Shown here piece after piece: positions 23,001 through 40,604 of a stretch of 64,000 bases of DNA. The stretch comes from Halichondria panicea (lineage: Eukaryota; Porifera; Demospongiae; Suberitida; Halichondriidae), in the NCBI RefSeq assembly GCF_963675165.1, contig NC_087390.1, positions 1,941,501 through 2,005,500 of the forward strand, in the 5' to 3' direction. The translations under genes and the position numbers were made by a program. Positions within the stretch are counted from its first letter, which is position 1. Every line of letters starts with the position of its first letter. The notes beneath the pieces were generated by a model. That model was not told the DNA's origin, did not search any database, and saw only the letters and a program-made list of their open reading frames with translations.

Positions 23001-26000
23001 CAGATTATGTGTTAAAATCCCAAAGTATAATTTAAGCCTGTTTTTGAAAAAATAATTAATCCATATTTTCTGAAAATATGGCCCGTTCCAAATTTGAGCA
23101 TGCCATGTAAACTGGCTCTATCTAAAATCCTTTAAATTAACTTACAGGGTCGACCTAGTATATGTATGTATAGTTATCATAATTATTTTGACCTCAGATG
23201 ACCCCCACCTCTGCCCCGCCCCCTGCCACTCGGGTGTGTGTGCGTCGTGTGACAAAACGTCTGTGGTGACGTGCTTGTGTGGAGCCTCATCGAGCAGTGT
23301 GCCCTGTGTGGAGGTGGTGGACGGGAAGTGGGTGGAGTTTCGATGTGAACGTGTCTGTAACAAGAAGAAGAGCTGCGGACGTCACAGGTGTAACACAAGA
23401 TGCTGCGTGGTGAGTGAGCATCTGATTACGCTTATTTTAGTTCTCCATTCAATCATTCAAAATCAGAGTGTATTTTTGTTTGAGTAAGTACAGTGATGAT
23501 GCTTTCACAGCGCAGATCAGCTATGGTTTTGACACCTAGCTAGTCCTTAATCTTACTATAGAAACCAGTATACTGTTAAGAACAGTTAAGACAAAACTTC
23601 CCCAAGAATATACTTGACAAACATACTTCCCCCCTCCAGGATACAGAGCACAAGTGTGAGTTGCTGTGCAGTAAGAAGCTTCAGTGTGGACTCCATCATT
23701 GCCAGGAGACCTGTCACCGTGGACACTGTCAGCAGTGCTGGGAATACAGTGAGTCTCTTTTACATATTTTGATTGCCAACCTGCTGTTGAAATGCATCTA
23801 CTCTCATATGTATGCAAAGCCTCTGAAAATAGGAAATTATGGCCCGTTTCAAATTGATTTAAACACACCATCGCTCCTTTTAAGCTATCAAAAAATTTGA
23901 AAATATTTGAATTTGTTTCACCAAAACCCTTGATACAGAGTCGACTAATACATGTACTATAGTACTCTCATAATACGACATGCACATGCACTTTTAATTA
24001 CCATTTGAATAGGAAAAGAAACATTCATAATACTAGTGTTATTACCGTTCTTTGAATGAGTCCTCTGTTTCTCCACTCAGGTTACACTGAGCTCACCTGT
24101 CACTGCGGAGGTGAGGTGCTCCACCCACCCATACCTTGTGGGACACTCCCCCCTCCCTGTACCCGACTCTGTGCTCGCATGCACTCCTGTGGACATCCCG
24201 TCCGACATGGTTGCCATTACGACGAGTTCTGTCCACCGTGTACTTCCCTCGTAGAGAAGATGTGCATGGGAGGACACGAGGTGAGGTCATCAGGAGCACA
24301 CTACCACTCTTGGGCACAGTCCCAGAAGCTTACAATATGAACACAACAGTCTCATGCAGAAGTTCTGTATGTAACTGTTTGTAGGGCTTCTACAATAACG
24401 TACGTGTACCTTCAATAAACAGCATTTGCGCCTCGCAGAAAATTAATTGTGTCTGCAAATTTCCCGGAAAATACTAAGTTTTCTCTAGCTTCAGCAAATG
24501 ACCCTCCTCCATTACAGAATGTGTATATGTGCTGCATGTGTCACTGACCACTAATCCACTCTCTACTTTATACATGTAACACCACTCTTGCACAGTCTCA
24601 GAACTTACAATGTGCATGTAAAAGTATTTTCTTTGGCTGTGCTTCACGATCTACCTCTTATTGTGTTTCACTGACCACTATAGTACGTCCACCTTTTACT
24701 GTATATAGCTTCGACGCAACCTCCCCTGTCACCTGACTGACGTCTCCTGTGGAGCTGCCTGTGGTTGCCCCCTGCAGTGTGGCCGCCACAAGTGTCAACG
24801 TACCTGTCACCGTGGAAACTGTGACGAGTTTCCATGCCAACAGCCGTGTACTACCAAGCGGAGGTTATGTGATCACGAGTGTGGGGAGCTGTGTCATGTT
24901 GGGCGAGAGTGTCCAGACACACCTTGTCGGACTTTCGTTGACATACAATGTGGGTGTGGTAGAAAAAAGGAGAGATCTGTTTGTATGGCTTCTGAGTCTG
25001 GAGCAATGCGGCAGGCTTTTCAGTGAGTGCATTGTATATTATACAGTGACTGTCACAATGGCTGCCGCCTTTTGCATGGGCAGACCAACAGTAGCTGCAT
25101 GTATTAATTAGATGGCCTGCTATCACAGGTCCAATCATATGGGGTGCCGTTTGTGTCAAAATGCTAATTTTATCCACTTATGCAGAAGTACACTGACTTA
25201 TACACAAGTGCACCGACTTATACCACAAGTACACCGACTTATACGCAAGTGCACCGACTTATACGCAAGTGCACAGACTTATACGCAAGTGCACAGACTT
25301 ATACGCAAGTGCACAGACTTATACACAAGTGCACCGACTTATACACAGGTGCACTGACTTATACATATAACCTGACTTGTACAAGTACTTTGACTTATGC
25401 ACAAGTATGCTGACTTATGCACAAGTGCACTGACTTATGCACAAGTATGCTGACTTATGCACAAGTGCACTGACTTATGCACAAGTGCACCGACTTATGC
25501 ACAAGTACACTGACTTATACACAAGTGCACGTGCTGAATTAATTTAACCTTTAACCTTTAACCCTTTGCACATGGTTGTTCTATATAGACTAGAGACATG
25601 GCAGAATCTTCAGTTAATGTGCAAGTATTGTCAAACGCTTTAAACCTGTTTACTCAAGCTGCTACAACTCTTAACAGAATCTCTGTAAACATTACTATTG
25701 TCTGCCTTGACTCTGCCTGTACATGCACGTGCCTGTTCTTAGTAATGTTTACAGAGCTTCTGTAAGTGCAAAGGGTTAAAGGTTAAAGGTTAAATTAATT
25801 CAGCATACTTGTGCATAAGTCAGCATACTTACGTATAAGTCAGTGCACTTGTGCATGTATAAGTCAGCATACTTGTGCATAAGTCAGCATACTTGTGTAT
25901 AAGTCAGTGCACTTGTGTATAAGTCAGTGCACTTGTGCATAAGTCAGTGTACTTGTATATAAGTCAGCATACTTGTGCATAAGTGAAAGTACTTGTATAC

Positions 26001-27845
26001 AAGTCAGGTTATATGTATAAGTCAGTGCACTTGTGTAGAAGTCAGCATACTTGTGTATAAGTCAGCATACTTGTGTATAAGTCAGTGCACTTGTGTATAA
26101 GTCAGTGTACTTCTGCATAAGTCAGTGTACTTGTGTATAAGTCAGTGCACTTGTGTATAAGTCAGCATACTTGTGTATAAGTCAGTGCACTTGTGTATAA
26201 GTCAGTGCACTTGTGTATAAGTCAGTGCACTTGTGTATAAGTCGGTGCACTTGTGTATAAGTCAGTGCACTTGTGTATAAGTCAGCATACTTGTGTATAA
26301 GTCAGTGCACTTGTGTATAAGTCGGTGTACTTGTGTATAAGTCAGTGTACTTCCGCATAAGTGGATAAAATTAGCATTTTGACACAAACGGCACCCCATA
26401 CAATCACATGCTATGGAGAGACTTTAATGCCAATTAACCTGGCTGTAGTGTAACCAACGATTGATGGTATATTATTATAAACTGACATAGGAGGATAGTC
26501 GATCTCTATAATTCTATCTATAGCTGTTCTATATGGCTCGATCATAGAGTGATCTGTTTTACTGTACCGCTGTATCATACTGTGCTTGCCAATGTTACAT
26601 GTACGTGTTCAATGTCAATACAGAATGTTCAGCAAAGACTTGGCGTCGTCCGGGGAGACTATCAGCATCAGTGCCATTACAGGGACCAATCAGAAGAGGA
26701 GTAAGTCACTCGAGTGTGATGAGGTTTGTCGACAGGTGCAGCGTAACAAGGAGCTAGCGATGGCTCTGGATATCGAACGGCCAATTGTAGACCCCCTGGA
26801 GAGTGGGAACTCGGGGGAGGGGCTTCAGTACTCGCCCTACCTATTGGAGGAGGCTAGGTGTGTGCATGTGAGGGGAGGATAGTGTAGGATAAGGGGTGGA
26901 CACTGTATATGTAAAGAATTGTATTTTACTGGGAGCAAGTATGGAGATTTTTTGTTGAGCGTGTAATTTCAATGGGTGGATGTTTCGTCCATGCAGGAAT
27001 AACTTGGAGTTTGTGACTGAGGTTGAGGAAGCATTGAGGCAACTGGTAGAGTCTGCCTTTAAGGTAAGCCATGCACCCTTACCCCCCCCCCCACACACAA
27101 CACACACACACACACACACACACATACACACACACACACACACACTTATGCACTATAATTCAAGTATTCGCAGCTATATAATTATAGCACTGTAGACATA
27201 CAAGCATTAGTAAAGCTCGGTATAATTATACTGCTCACAATAATATTATAGCTGTACATTAAATATGATTACATGCAGGGTCCACCCTCCAAGATCCACA
27301 AGCACTTGTTCCGACCAATGAAAAGTAACCATCGTAAGATCATCCACGAGCTCTCAGTGCACTATGGCTGTGAAACCACCAGCTATGACTCAGAGCCAAT
27401 CAGGAACGTCACTGCTTCTGCTACTAAGTGGGTATATACAACTATTGTGCGTAGTATAGAATTATGTACATTGTATGTTGCAATATTGCTTTTTTCGCGG
27501 ACAACTGACCTAAACTTTGCCTGTTTATTTGTTTAGCGGTATAAACACTTTTGTACTAAACTTAGGGTATTAAGTATGGCCCATTTCTGCTCATAGTAGA
27601 TTTACTGCCCTACTATTGTAGAATTAAAAGGATTTCAATCCACTTGATCATTCTGCAGGTCAGCAGTGAAGCTCCCTTCCTTATCGCTCACAAAGCTAAT
27701 CGAGAGGGAGCGCTTCAAACCACCACCTGCACCACTCCATGTGATGACCGTGGCGGGGAAGGCGGACACCACTCAACTGGCCAACTTAGGAAATCAGTCA
27801 ACCACAGAGATTACAGACTATTTTGCTGACGATTTGAAGTTGTAA
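20062..27845 (+). CDS. NFX1: NFX1-type zinc-finger transcription/RNA regulator
   Basis: Thirteen exons, 1086 residues: 20062-21133, 21337-21523, 21970-22063, 22168-22388, 22652-22866, 23198-23409, 23640-23748, 24081-24280, 24709-25022, 26624-26857, 26997-27063, 27279-27427, 27659-27845. Residues 1-310 are low-complexity and rich in Lys, Arg, Ser and Gln, fitting a disordered RNA-binding arm. A RING/PHD-like finger follows ([14 protein letters not shown], then [13 protein letters not shown]). Then come serial NF-X1 zinc fingers of the CGxHxCxxxCHxGxCxxC kind, for example [15 protein letters not shown]. The C-terminus has an R3H domain ([13 protein letters not shown]). In vertebrates this architecture binds X-box promoters and works with poly(A)-binding protein in mRNA control. 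The intron between exons 9 and 10 is 1.6 kb because of a fold-back transposon. Confidence 0.92.
21589..21698. repeat. Small hairpin element in NFX1 intron 2
   Basis: CAGGGTGTCATACAGG at 21589 and its exact reverse complement at 21683-21698 enclose a G-run and a C-run that also pair. A 110-bp MITE-like fold-back. Confidence 0.75.
25040..25137. repeat. Left half of a dispersed repeat interrupted by a fold-back element
   Basis: Contains GGCTGCCGCC, GGCAGACCAACAGTAGCTGC and GGCCTGCTATCACAGGTCC. Related copies lie near 1410-1510 (opposite orientation) and 34836-35040. It continues on the right side of the insertion at 26407. Confidence 0.7.
25138..26400. mobile_element. Fold-back DNA transposon with tandem-repeat arms
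   Basis: 1263-bp palindromic element in the NFX1 intron. The outer ends are TATGGGGTGCCGTTTGTG and its reverse complement. Each arm is a long array of a 20-bp unit (ACTTATACACAAGTGCACTG and variants), forward in the left arm (about 25180-25530) and inverted in the right (about 25805-26370). Inside these a further inverted pair, GAATTAATTTAACCTTTAAC and its complement, surrounds a roughly 200-bp centre that pairs again (CTCTGTAAACATTACT). It is flanked by a perfect 6-bp duplication, CAATCA, at 25132-25137 and 26401-26406. No transposase frame, so it moves in trans if at all. The layout resembles Drosophila FB elements. Confidence 0.85.
26407..26460. repeat. Right half of the interrupted dispersed repeat
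   Basis: CATGCTATGGAGAGACTTT followed by AACCTGGCTGTA matches the uninterrupted copy around 34884-34925, showing where the fold-back element inserted. Confidence 0.7.
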
Positions 27846-28214
27846 CTTTGTTAGAGCTTATTTATTATTTACCGTGCGAAGTGACCCTTATCTTAGTTTT
27901 TTTTCGCTGTAATTGTGTTTGATTATGTATTAATTTTATGTACAAAAGCAATGACATTATTGAAGTAATAAAGCAAAGTCATGATTTATAATATTGCATA
28001 CACAATGTCTGTAAGTTGTTTCTCTAGTTTCTAATCCTTTTTTTTTTTTTTTTTTTTTATTTTTTATTAAACAAATTTATGCATACAGCAAAGGTAAAAG
28101 AAAATAGCAAAATAGTAGCTAATTCAAATCAGTTACCTACACAGAAAACAATACACACAATAACCTACAACAGAACATGTAAATTACACTTAATTAAACT
28201 ACAGTAACTGATAT
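27846..28214. other. Gap with poly-T tract
   Basis: 3' flank of NFX1 and of the convergent small minus-strand gene. Holds AATAAA near 27968 on the plus strand and a T-rich run of about 35 bases at 28038-28072. Nothing else recognised. Confidence 0.4.
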
Positions 28215-28706
28215 TTAAAGAATGCAAGAGATATACCTTGTCTGCATTCGACAGTACCCAGTAGAAGTTCCAAAGCAGTGGATGTTTGTGGGTTGAATAT
28301 GCAGTATGTCCATTGTCTTATCATCAACATAGTGAGATGGGTGATGACTCACAACATAAGGATTTATAACATTGTCATGTGGGCTTATGTAACGCTCATC
28401 GAAAGATGTGCGATTTAGTGACATCCCATTTTCTTCTATTAGTGATTCGTGGTCGTCTTGTTCCGATAATACGTCCTGACTCTGAATGTCATTGCACTCG
28501 ATTACTACATCTTCTGTATTTTCTTCACTGGTGATTGACTGGCTGGAAGAAGATACATTTTTTTGAGAATCTACAGTAAATCTAGAAGGTGCTTTACTTC
28601 TCTTGATTCTGAAGATTCTCAGGAACCAATTCTTCACGCTGCGTTTCTTCTTGTGTTGTTTCAGTTTAGGCACCACTGTACTGATCTCTCCATCATCGCG
28701 CATCAC
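28215..28706 (-). CDS. Orphan 163-residue basic/acidic protein
   Basis: Single open frame starting MMRDDGEISTVVPKLKQ. The first 45 residues are strongly basic (KKKRSVKNWFLRIFRIKRSK), the middle is acidic and serine-rich, and the end has several His and Tyr. No signal peptide and no domain I recognise. The basic amphipathic segment could bind membrane or nucleic acid, but that is a guess. It is divergent from the next gene, with 182 bases between the starts. Real coding status rests on length and the clean frame only. Confidence 0.5.
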   Translation of the reverse strand: MMRDDGEISTVVPKLKQHKKKRSVKNWFLRIFRIKRSKAPSRFTVDSQKNVSSSSQSITSEENTEDVVIECNDIQSQDVLSEQDDHESLIEENGMSLNRTSFDERYISPHDNVINPYVVSHHPSHYVDDKTMDILHIQPTNIHCFGTSTGYCRMQTRYISCIL

Positions 28707-28888
28707 AGCTTTGATCAGAATCTAGACTCTACTTGACATGCGCGCGCGCCGAAGAGTCTGGACTCTAGATGCTCTGGTTACAACTGTTCTTCACAAAACT
28801 GTACTAACTCTGAGAAAAAACAGACTGTTACTGTCAATCTCAACTCAAACTGTGATTCTCAGATCTTTCTAACATTTCAAAAGCAAAG

Positions 28889-29576
28889 ATGACTATCTAC
28901 AACTTCAGCCAAAGGCGATCTTCAAGATGCACCAACAAAAGCCATGGAAACAACTGCAATCCCTCCAGGCAGGACATGTTGTTGGCCTGGATACTGCTCT
29001 GGCCAAGAGTTCTGAAGAGAATCACTCACCCAAGAGGAGGAGACCGTCCTATTGCAGTGCAAAAGTAAGGTTTGCTAACAGCTAGCTAGATTCCTGTAGC
29101 ATTAAAATTATGAAACTGAAGCTGACATTGATTAATTAATATGAAAGTTAGTGCTTACAAAAATGATTTTACGGCTTTTATTGGTTTCACATTAATTAAT
29201 TTTACACAGCCTCCACTCTTTTGTGAGCACAACCACTTCTGAAACCGATCACCCCGACGTGATAGCCACTCCTCCTCAATTCGACCGTCCTGGCACCCAC
29301 CCCCCTCTGTCATTCTTCAATAATGACCCACCCACACAAATGGCATCCTCTGCTCATGCTATTGCAGTCCCTGCAATTCCCTCCCCCTCCCGGCAGTTGG
29401 CACGGGAGCATCTCTTCCAGGTTGTGAGCAAAGACTGGTACTCTCAATCAGAGTCCTCAATGGACAAGAGCTCCAACTCTGAGTCATTGGCTAGAAGATT
29501 GCAAAAGAAGATCTCTAAGGTGAAGGTGAATGCCAACAAGTTTGTCCAGTGGCTCAGAGAAGTGGAGAATGTGTGA
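28889..29576 (+). CDS. Orphan two-exon small protein
   Basis: Exons 28889-29064 and 29210-29576 join in phase (donor GTAAGG, acceptor TTTACACAG) to give 180 residues from MTIYNFSQRRSSR to LREVENV. The middle is Pro/Ser/Thr-rich. The end (residues about 120-180) is charged and probably helical, with SLARRLQKKISKVKVN. No known domain. A second ATG at 28927 opens a more hydrophilic frame, but that frame hits a stop after splicing, so the 28889 start is preferred. Function unknown. Shares a short bidirectional promoter with the orphan gene upstream. Confidence 0.5.
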
Positions 29577-29709
29577 ACTCAAAATTGAACTTGAACGCAC
29601 ATCAATGTTTTTTATGCATAATAATTATGTGTACTATAATAATTATAACATGGTTTTACAGTACAATTTTATTTACATGGTTACAAAATTAAACACTCAA
29701 AATTAATGA

Positions 29710-30840
29710 TCATAATTCTTCTAATCGCTTCTTTTGAGCTTGTTGCACAACACCATACTGATACGCATAAAAGTACAACAGATTGTCATAGATACCACTG
29801 TAGCTACGGCCATTGATTAGTTCGTTCATCTCTCGGAAGAAATAATAAATGGCTTCAATCGTTGCGAGGTGTTTAGAATCCTGTCTTCTTTGAGGTCTGT
29901 GCAGAAGATAGGGTGGTTAATTTTCAATCGTGAAATTCAGTAATAGAAACACCTAACATACATGAATCTTTAGAGACAGTTACTTACCTCCAGAAATGCG
30001 TTTCCGCTTCACTTAGCTTTACACAAGGCAGATCTTTTACTCTCTCGTCCTTCATGGAAACAATAAATTGAGTTATTTTTAGTTTAGCTACCTTTAGAAT
30101 TGCATTTGTTCCGTTCCAAGTGGAGTCTATAACAACCAGTCTATCCAAACCACTCCATGGATTTGGGTCAACGGAGGCTCCTGATTGGTCAGAACCAGCG
30201 CCAGGCAGTTGGGAAGAGTCTCTCATCATTTGAGCAGCTTCAGCAGTCGTGAGGGCCATCTAGAGAGAGAAGGGGAAATTTAGAAATTACAACATAATTA
30301 TGCTAGTGATACATGTACCGTATAGCATGTATATTTTTAGGGTATAAATGTTCCCGGTTTTCGCTGATGAAGCATGTACTGTAAACATTTTATACCCATG
30401 AATTTAACATGCTCGCATATGCATGCATATTGCAGAAAGGCTGCTATTCCGCAAAAATTAAATTCGCGAAAACCTTTCTAACTGTCATTCTGCGAAAGTT
30501 TATACCCTCGAAATATACCTACTATACGGTATCTGGACTAGATGTGTTCATGACAATTTTGCAATAAAACATTATTTCTTGTTGTGCTCAATCCTTTAGC
30601 TATGAACACTATATGACTGACACACACTTGTCTCACACTTAAAATGAGATACATGATTGTACATAATTATACGTTGAGCTAGAACAGTACAGATACCTTC
30701 TTGGGGAAGAGGAGAAGTAATTTGGAGGTGTCAGTGTAGGTGGGTATGTTGGGGTGGATGTACATGGTTACATCGTCAGGGGCCAGCACTCTGGCATGGA
30801 CAGCTGTGCTTTTACCCACTCTCTCCAGCGGATGCTTCAG

Positions 30841-30879
<39 letters not shown>

Positions 30880-31290
30880 GCGTGTGTGTGAGGTTGAATG
30901 ACCATCATTCATTTTCATACTACCAATTTTATAGAAATAAACCTCTTTTGGATAAAGATACTCTAGTAGAAACATCGGAATGAACACACAATATCAATTC
31001 ACGTACATGTCCACTTTTAAGGGGAGTCTAACTCGAGGAATCACAGCTGGGTCGCTCAGTCCTACCAGTCGATAACATGTGTAGCAAAAGAACTTGCGGG
31101 AGCGTTTGCACTCGGGACACTCTGCACGGCCATCCACACCTCTGCAAAGACAAGCAACGATAATTATGTGTAAATAAAGTAGAAGAGATAAACATTTTAA
31201 CCCCTTAGGAGCTTACTTTAGTGGCTCCCATGAAGAGATTTTGAGGTCTGCAAAAGGGTTTCCATTCTGTTGAACAATCATTTTAGCCAT
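29710..31290 (-). CDS. DTWD1: DTW-domain tRNA-uridine aminocarboxypropyltransferase
   Basis: Five exons, 270 residues: 31290-31217, 31141-31007, 30841-30697, 30259-29988, 29896-29710, all in phase. It begins with a Cys-rich knuckle (CPECKRSRKFFCYTCY), continues with LKHPLERVGKSTAVHARVLA and APDDVTMYIHPNIP, and carries the DTW motif as DSTW in VVIDSTWNGTNAI, followed by HFWR. The family transfers the 3-amino-3-carboxypropyl group of S-adenosylmethionine to uridine 20 of some cytoplasmic tRNAs. The first residue of the DTW motif is followed by Ser instead of Thr, as I recall in the animal DTWD1 proteins. The Met at 30259 is internal because a TCTCTAG acceptor directly precedes it. Divergent from the OXSR1/STK39 kinase. 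Confidence 0.93.
30316..30532. repeat. MITE with ACCGTATAG ends in a DTWD1 intron
   Basis: TACCGTATAGCATGTATATT at the left pairs with AATATACCTACTATACGGTA at the right; GGGTATAAA/TTTATACCC pair inside. Same terminal family as 38413-38621. Confidence 0.75.
30844..30890. repeat. (GT)n microsatellite abutting a DTWD1 splice acceptor
   Basis: On the minus strand this reads as a CA run ending in CACACAG, the acceptor of DTWD1 exon 3. Confidence 0.9.
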
Positions 31291-31753
31291 TCCAGTGAAG
31301 CTGGGTGGCAAAGGACAGCTGGCTAGAGATCTGTAGCAGTTGTACAAGCGTTTCGAAGCAAAAGTGAGCATTTATTTCAGAGTTCAGTGCTCAAGGGGTT
31401 AATATGAATAGCAATTTCTAAATAAAGCCCAGTGTAGCCAAGCATACACCCAATTGTTCATTACTGTTTGTGTGCATTACAAGCACCATATAAAGACAGC
31501 GAAGTCTCAAGACTGTGAAAATAATCGTGGTAAGGGAGCATAGTACCTAAAGTGTCATGAGAGTTCATTTGTAGACCAGAAGCAAGCTATAATTGTACTC
31601 TAAGGTGTCACTAATAATTATTGACCAGGAGCTAGGGTACATGGCTCTACACATATTAGCCTTCCTTTACAGTTGTATCCATCTGTCCGTTTTGGTCATG
31701 CAGCATCCATATTTAACAAGTATAAATGTAGGTACACTAGACACACATGCGAT

Positions 31754-31798
<45 letters not shown>

Positions 31799-31847
31799 CT
31801 TACACACACTACTCACACACACTACTCACACACACTACACACAGGTG
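31291..31847. other. Divergent promoter region of DTWD1 and OXSR1/STK39
   Basis: About 550 bases. A (CA)n run occupies 31760-31796 and degenerate ACTACTCACACAC repeats follow to 31844. TAACCCCTTAGGAGC (31199) and GCTCAAGGGGTTAA (31389) form a loose inverted pair around DTWD1 exon 1. No coding sequence seen. Confidence 0.4.
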
Positions 31848-38809
<6,962 letters not shown>

Positions 38810-39301
38810 CTCGAATTTTGTGTACTGTAGTTCATGTTACAATTTGCTAGCTAAAGCAGTTTTCTGTGTGTTGTAGTGTTTTTATAATTTTTTTGGATCA
38901 TCCTCACAAACCGCGTATCTTGCTGTATAATTATATAATTATTGTCGTACGTATAATTATTATAATAATACAGTCTGTTATTTAGCACTGTATATCATAG
39001 AGACCGTAATGATTAAAGTCATTAATTGTACAACAATGATCGAGCACACAAACATATAATTATGACCTGCACATATAAATTATACCAAAAAACTGTATTA
39101 TAATTATAGCTAGACTGTACAATATGTGTATACCAAACAGCTATTGATACAAAAGATACAAACTTATAAATTATATAAAATACAAAATAATACAAAATGA
39201 TAAAAAAATTAAAGACACGTACTGTAGAAGAGGGGACCACAAAAACGGGGGTAATATAATCGAATATAAAATAATACAAACAGTGTGCTGACAAAACAGT
39301 T
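38810..39301. other. Gap between convergent genes
   Basis: Very AT-rich 3' flanks of the kinase and of the RING/RRM gene. No element or coding sequence recognised. Confidence 0.4.
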
Positions 39302-40553
39302 TCACCTAGTACAGTTTAGTGTAACACCGCTACATACCAGTTTTCTACGTCTACTTTCCTCCAACCCTCTCGTCACACTCTCCATGTTATCGTATATCAG
39401 TGCCGTGTTTGAGCCTTGCCTGTCCATGTGATAGATGCGACCAAATCGACTGAAACACTTGAGTATCTCCTCGTCTGTGGCTCCTCTGTTTCTCGACGGT
39501 GTGTTTCTGATCATCAGCTTGTACTGTTTCCTAGGCAGCCTTTGTGGTAACGACCTGCTCTTTGTAGGTGGTGTTTGCATGGTACGATTGCTTTGTGGGA
39601 GAGTGTTGCTACGCGATGGTTTTGACCTTTTGACAACTTGGACCCAGCTCAAAGGCTCAGGTGATGTTGGATGACCCAGTGGTGGAGAAGAACCCTGCAC
39701 ACACACACACACACAGAGGGTACAGAGACAGTCTATAATTGTATGGTACTGTATTAACACATACACAGACTATGTCAGTACTGGGTAATAGGGGATTAAA
39801 TCGCTCAATCGTCACAGGAGATTTAGAGTGGGAAGGTGTACCACTGTGGTACAAGTACAAACAGATTATGCACCAAAAATGAAAATGTATCAATGCATGG
39901 TGACTGTTTGAGTATTAGCCATAATTATTGTGAACTAGCAAAACCTCTGTACTGTGCATTATGTAATGTGTTGAAGAGTCTCACACATCACTATAATTAT
40001 ACTCACGCTTTTAGAGGCCTGAGGCATTGTAAGTGGTACAGTCGTAACTGGGACAGCTGTTACTGGGACCGCTCTAGCACCTTCCTTCTTCAGGAGTTGT
40101 GCGGGGGATACCTCCTGGAGATGGTTATAGGCATGTACCATGTACCATCACTTAGCAGTAACAAACTAACAAACATTGCACGTTGGTCGACACTAATCTC
40201 ATAAGCAACGCATTGTGCCATAACCATAATGGTTACTATAGTTTACATAGACTACATGTAGTTTACATAAGACGTAGAATTCACACAGATTCACACAAAA
40301 GCAAAAACTTTAAAACACCATCTGCTATTTAACATTGTGTATGTATACACTGTGAAGTGTTGCCAAGTGTTTACAACATACGCTCGAGGTTAAAGATCTT
40401 TGTTCGTAGAAGGTGGAGTAGGGGAAAAATTCGCTGACATCATCAACAGGAGGGGAGCACTCTCGATAGGGGTCAAAGTCCGTATCAGGGTTTGGCCACT
40501 GATTTCCAGAGTCGGTATCATGGTTACCCTGTTAAACAAACAGTGAATAGTGT

Positions 40554-40604
<51 letters not shown>

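Noticed and set aside
25112-25413. Repeat protein of the [14 protein letters not shown] kind
   Set aside because: Produced by the 20-bp unit array of the fold-back element, intronic.
25138-26400. CRISPR-like array
   Set aside because: Units are contiguous without spacers, mirrored in two arms and flanked by a target duplication in an animal gene; it is a fold-back transposon.
28927-29064. Alternative start giving a KRRRP-containing exon
   Set aside because: After splicing to 29210 this frame reaches a stop within eleven codons; the 28889 frame continues to the end.
39765-39843. Extra exon of the RING/RRM gene
   Set aside because: Splice sites look fair, but the length breaks the frame, whereas skipping it keeps 655 open codons. 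It might be an alternative exon.
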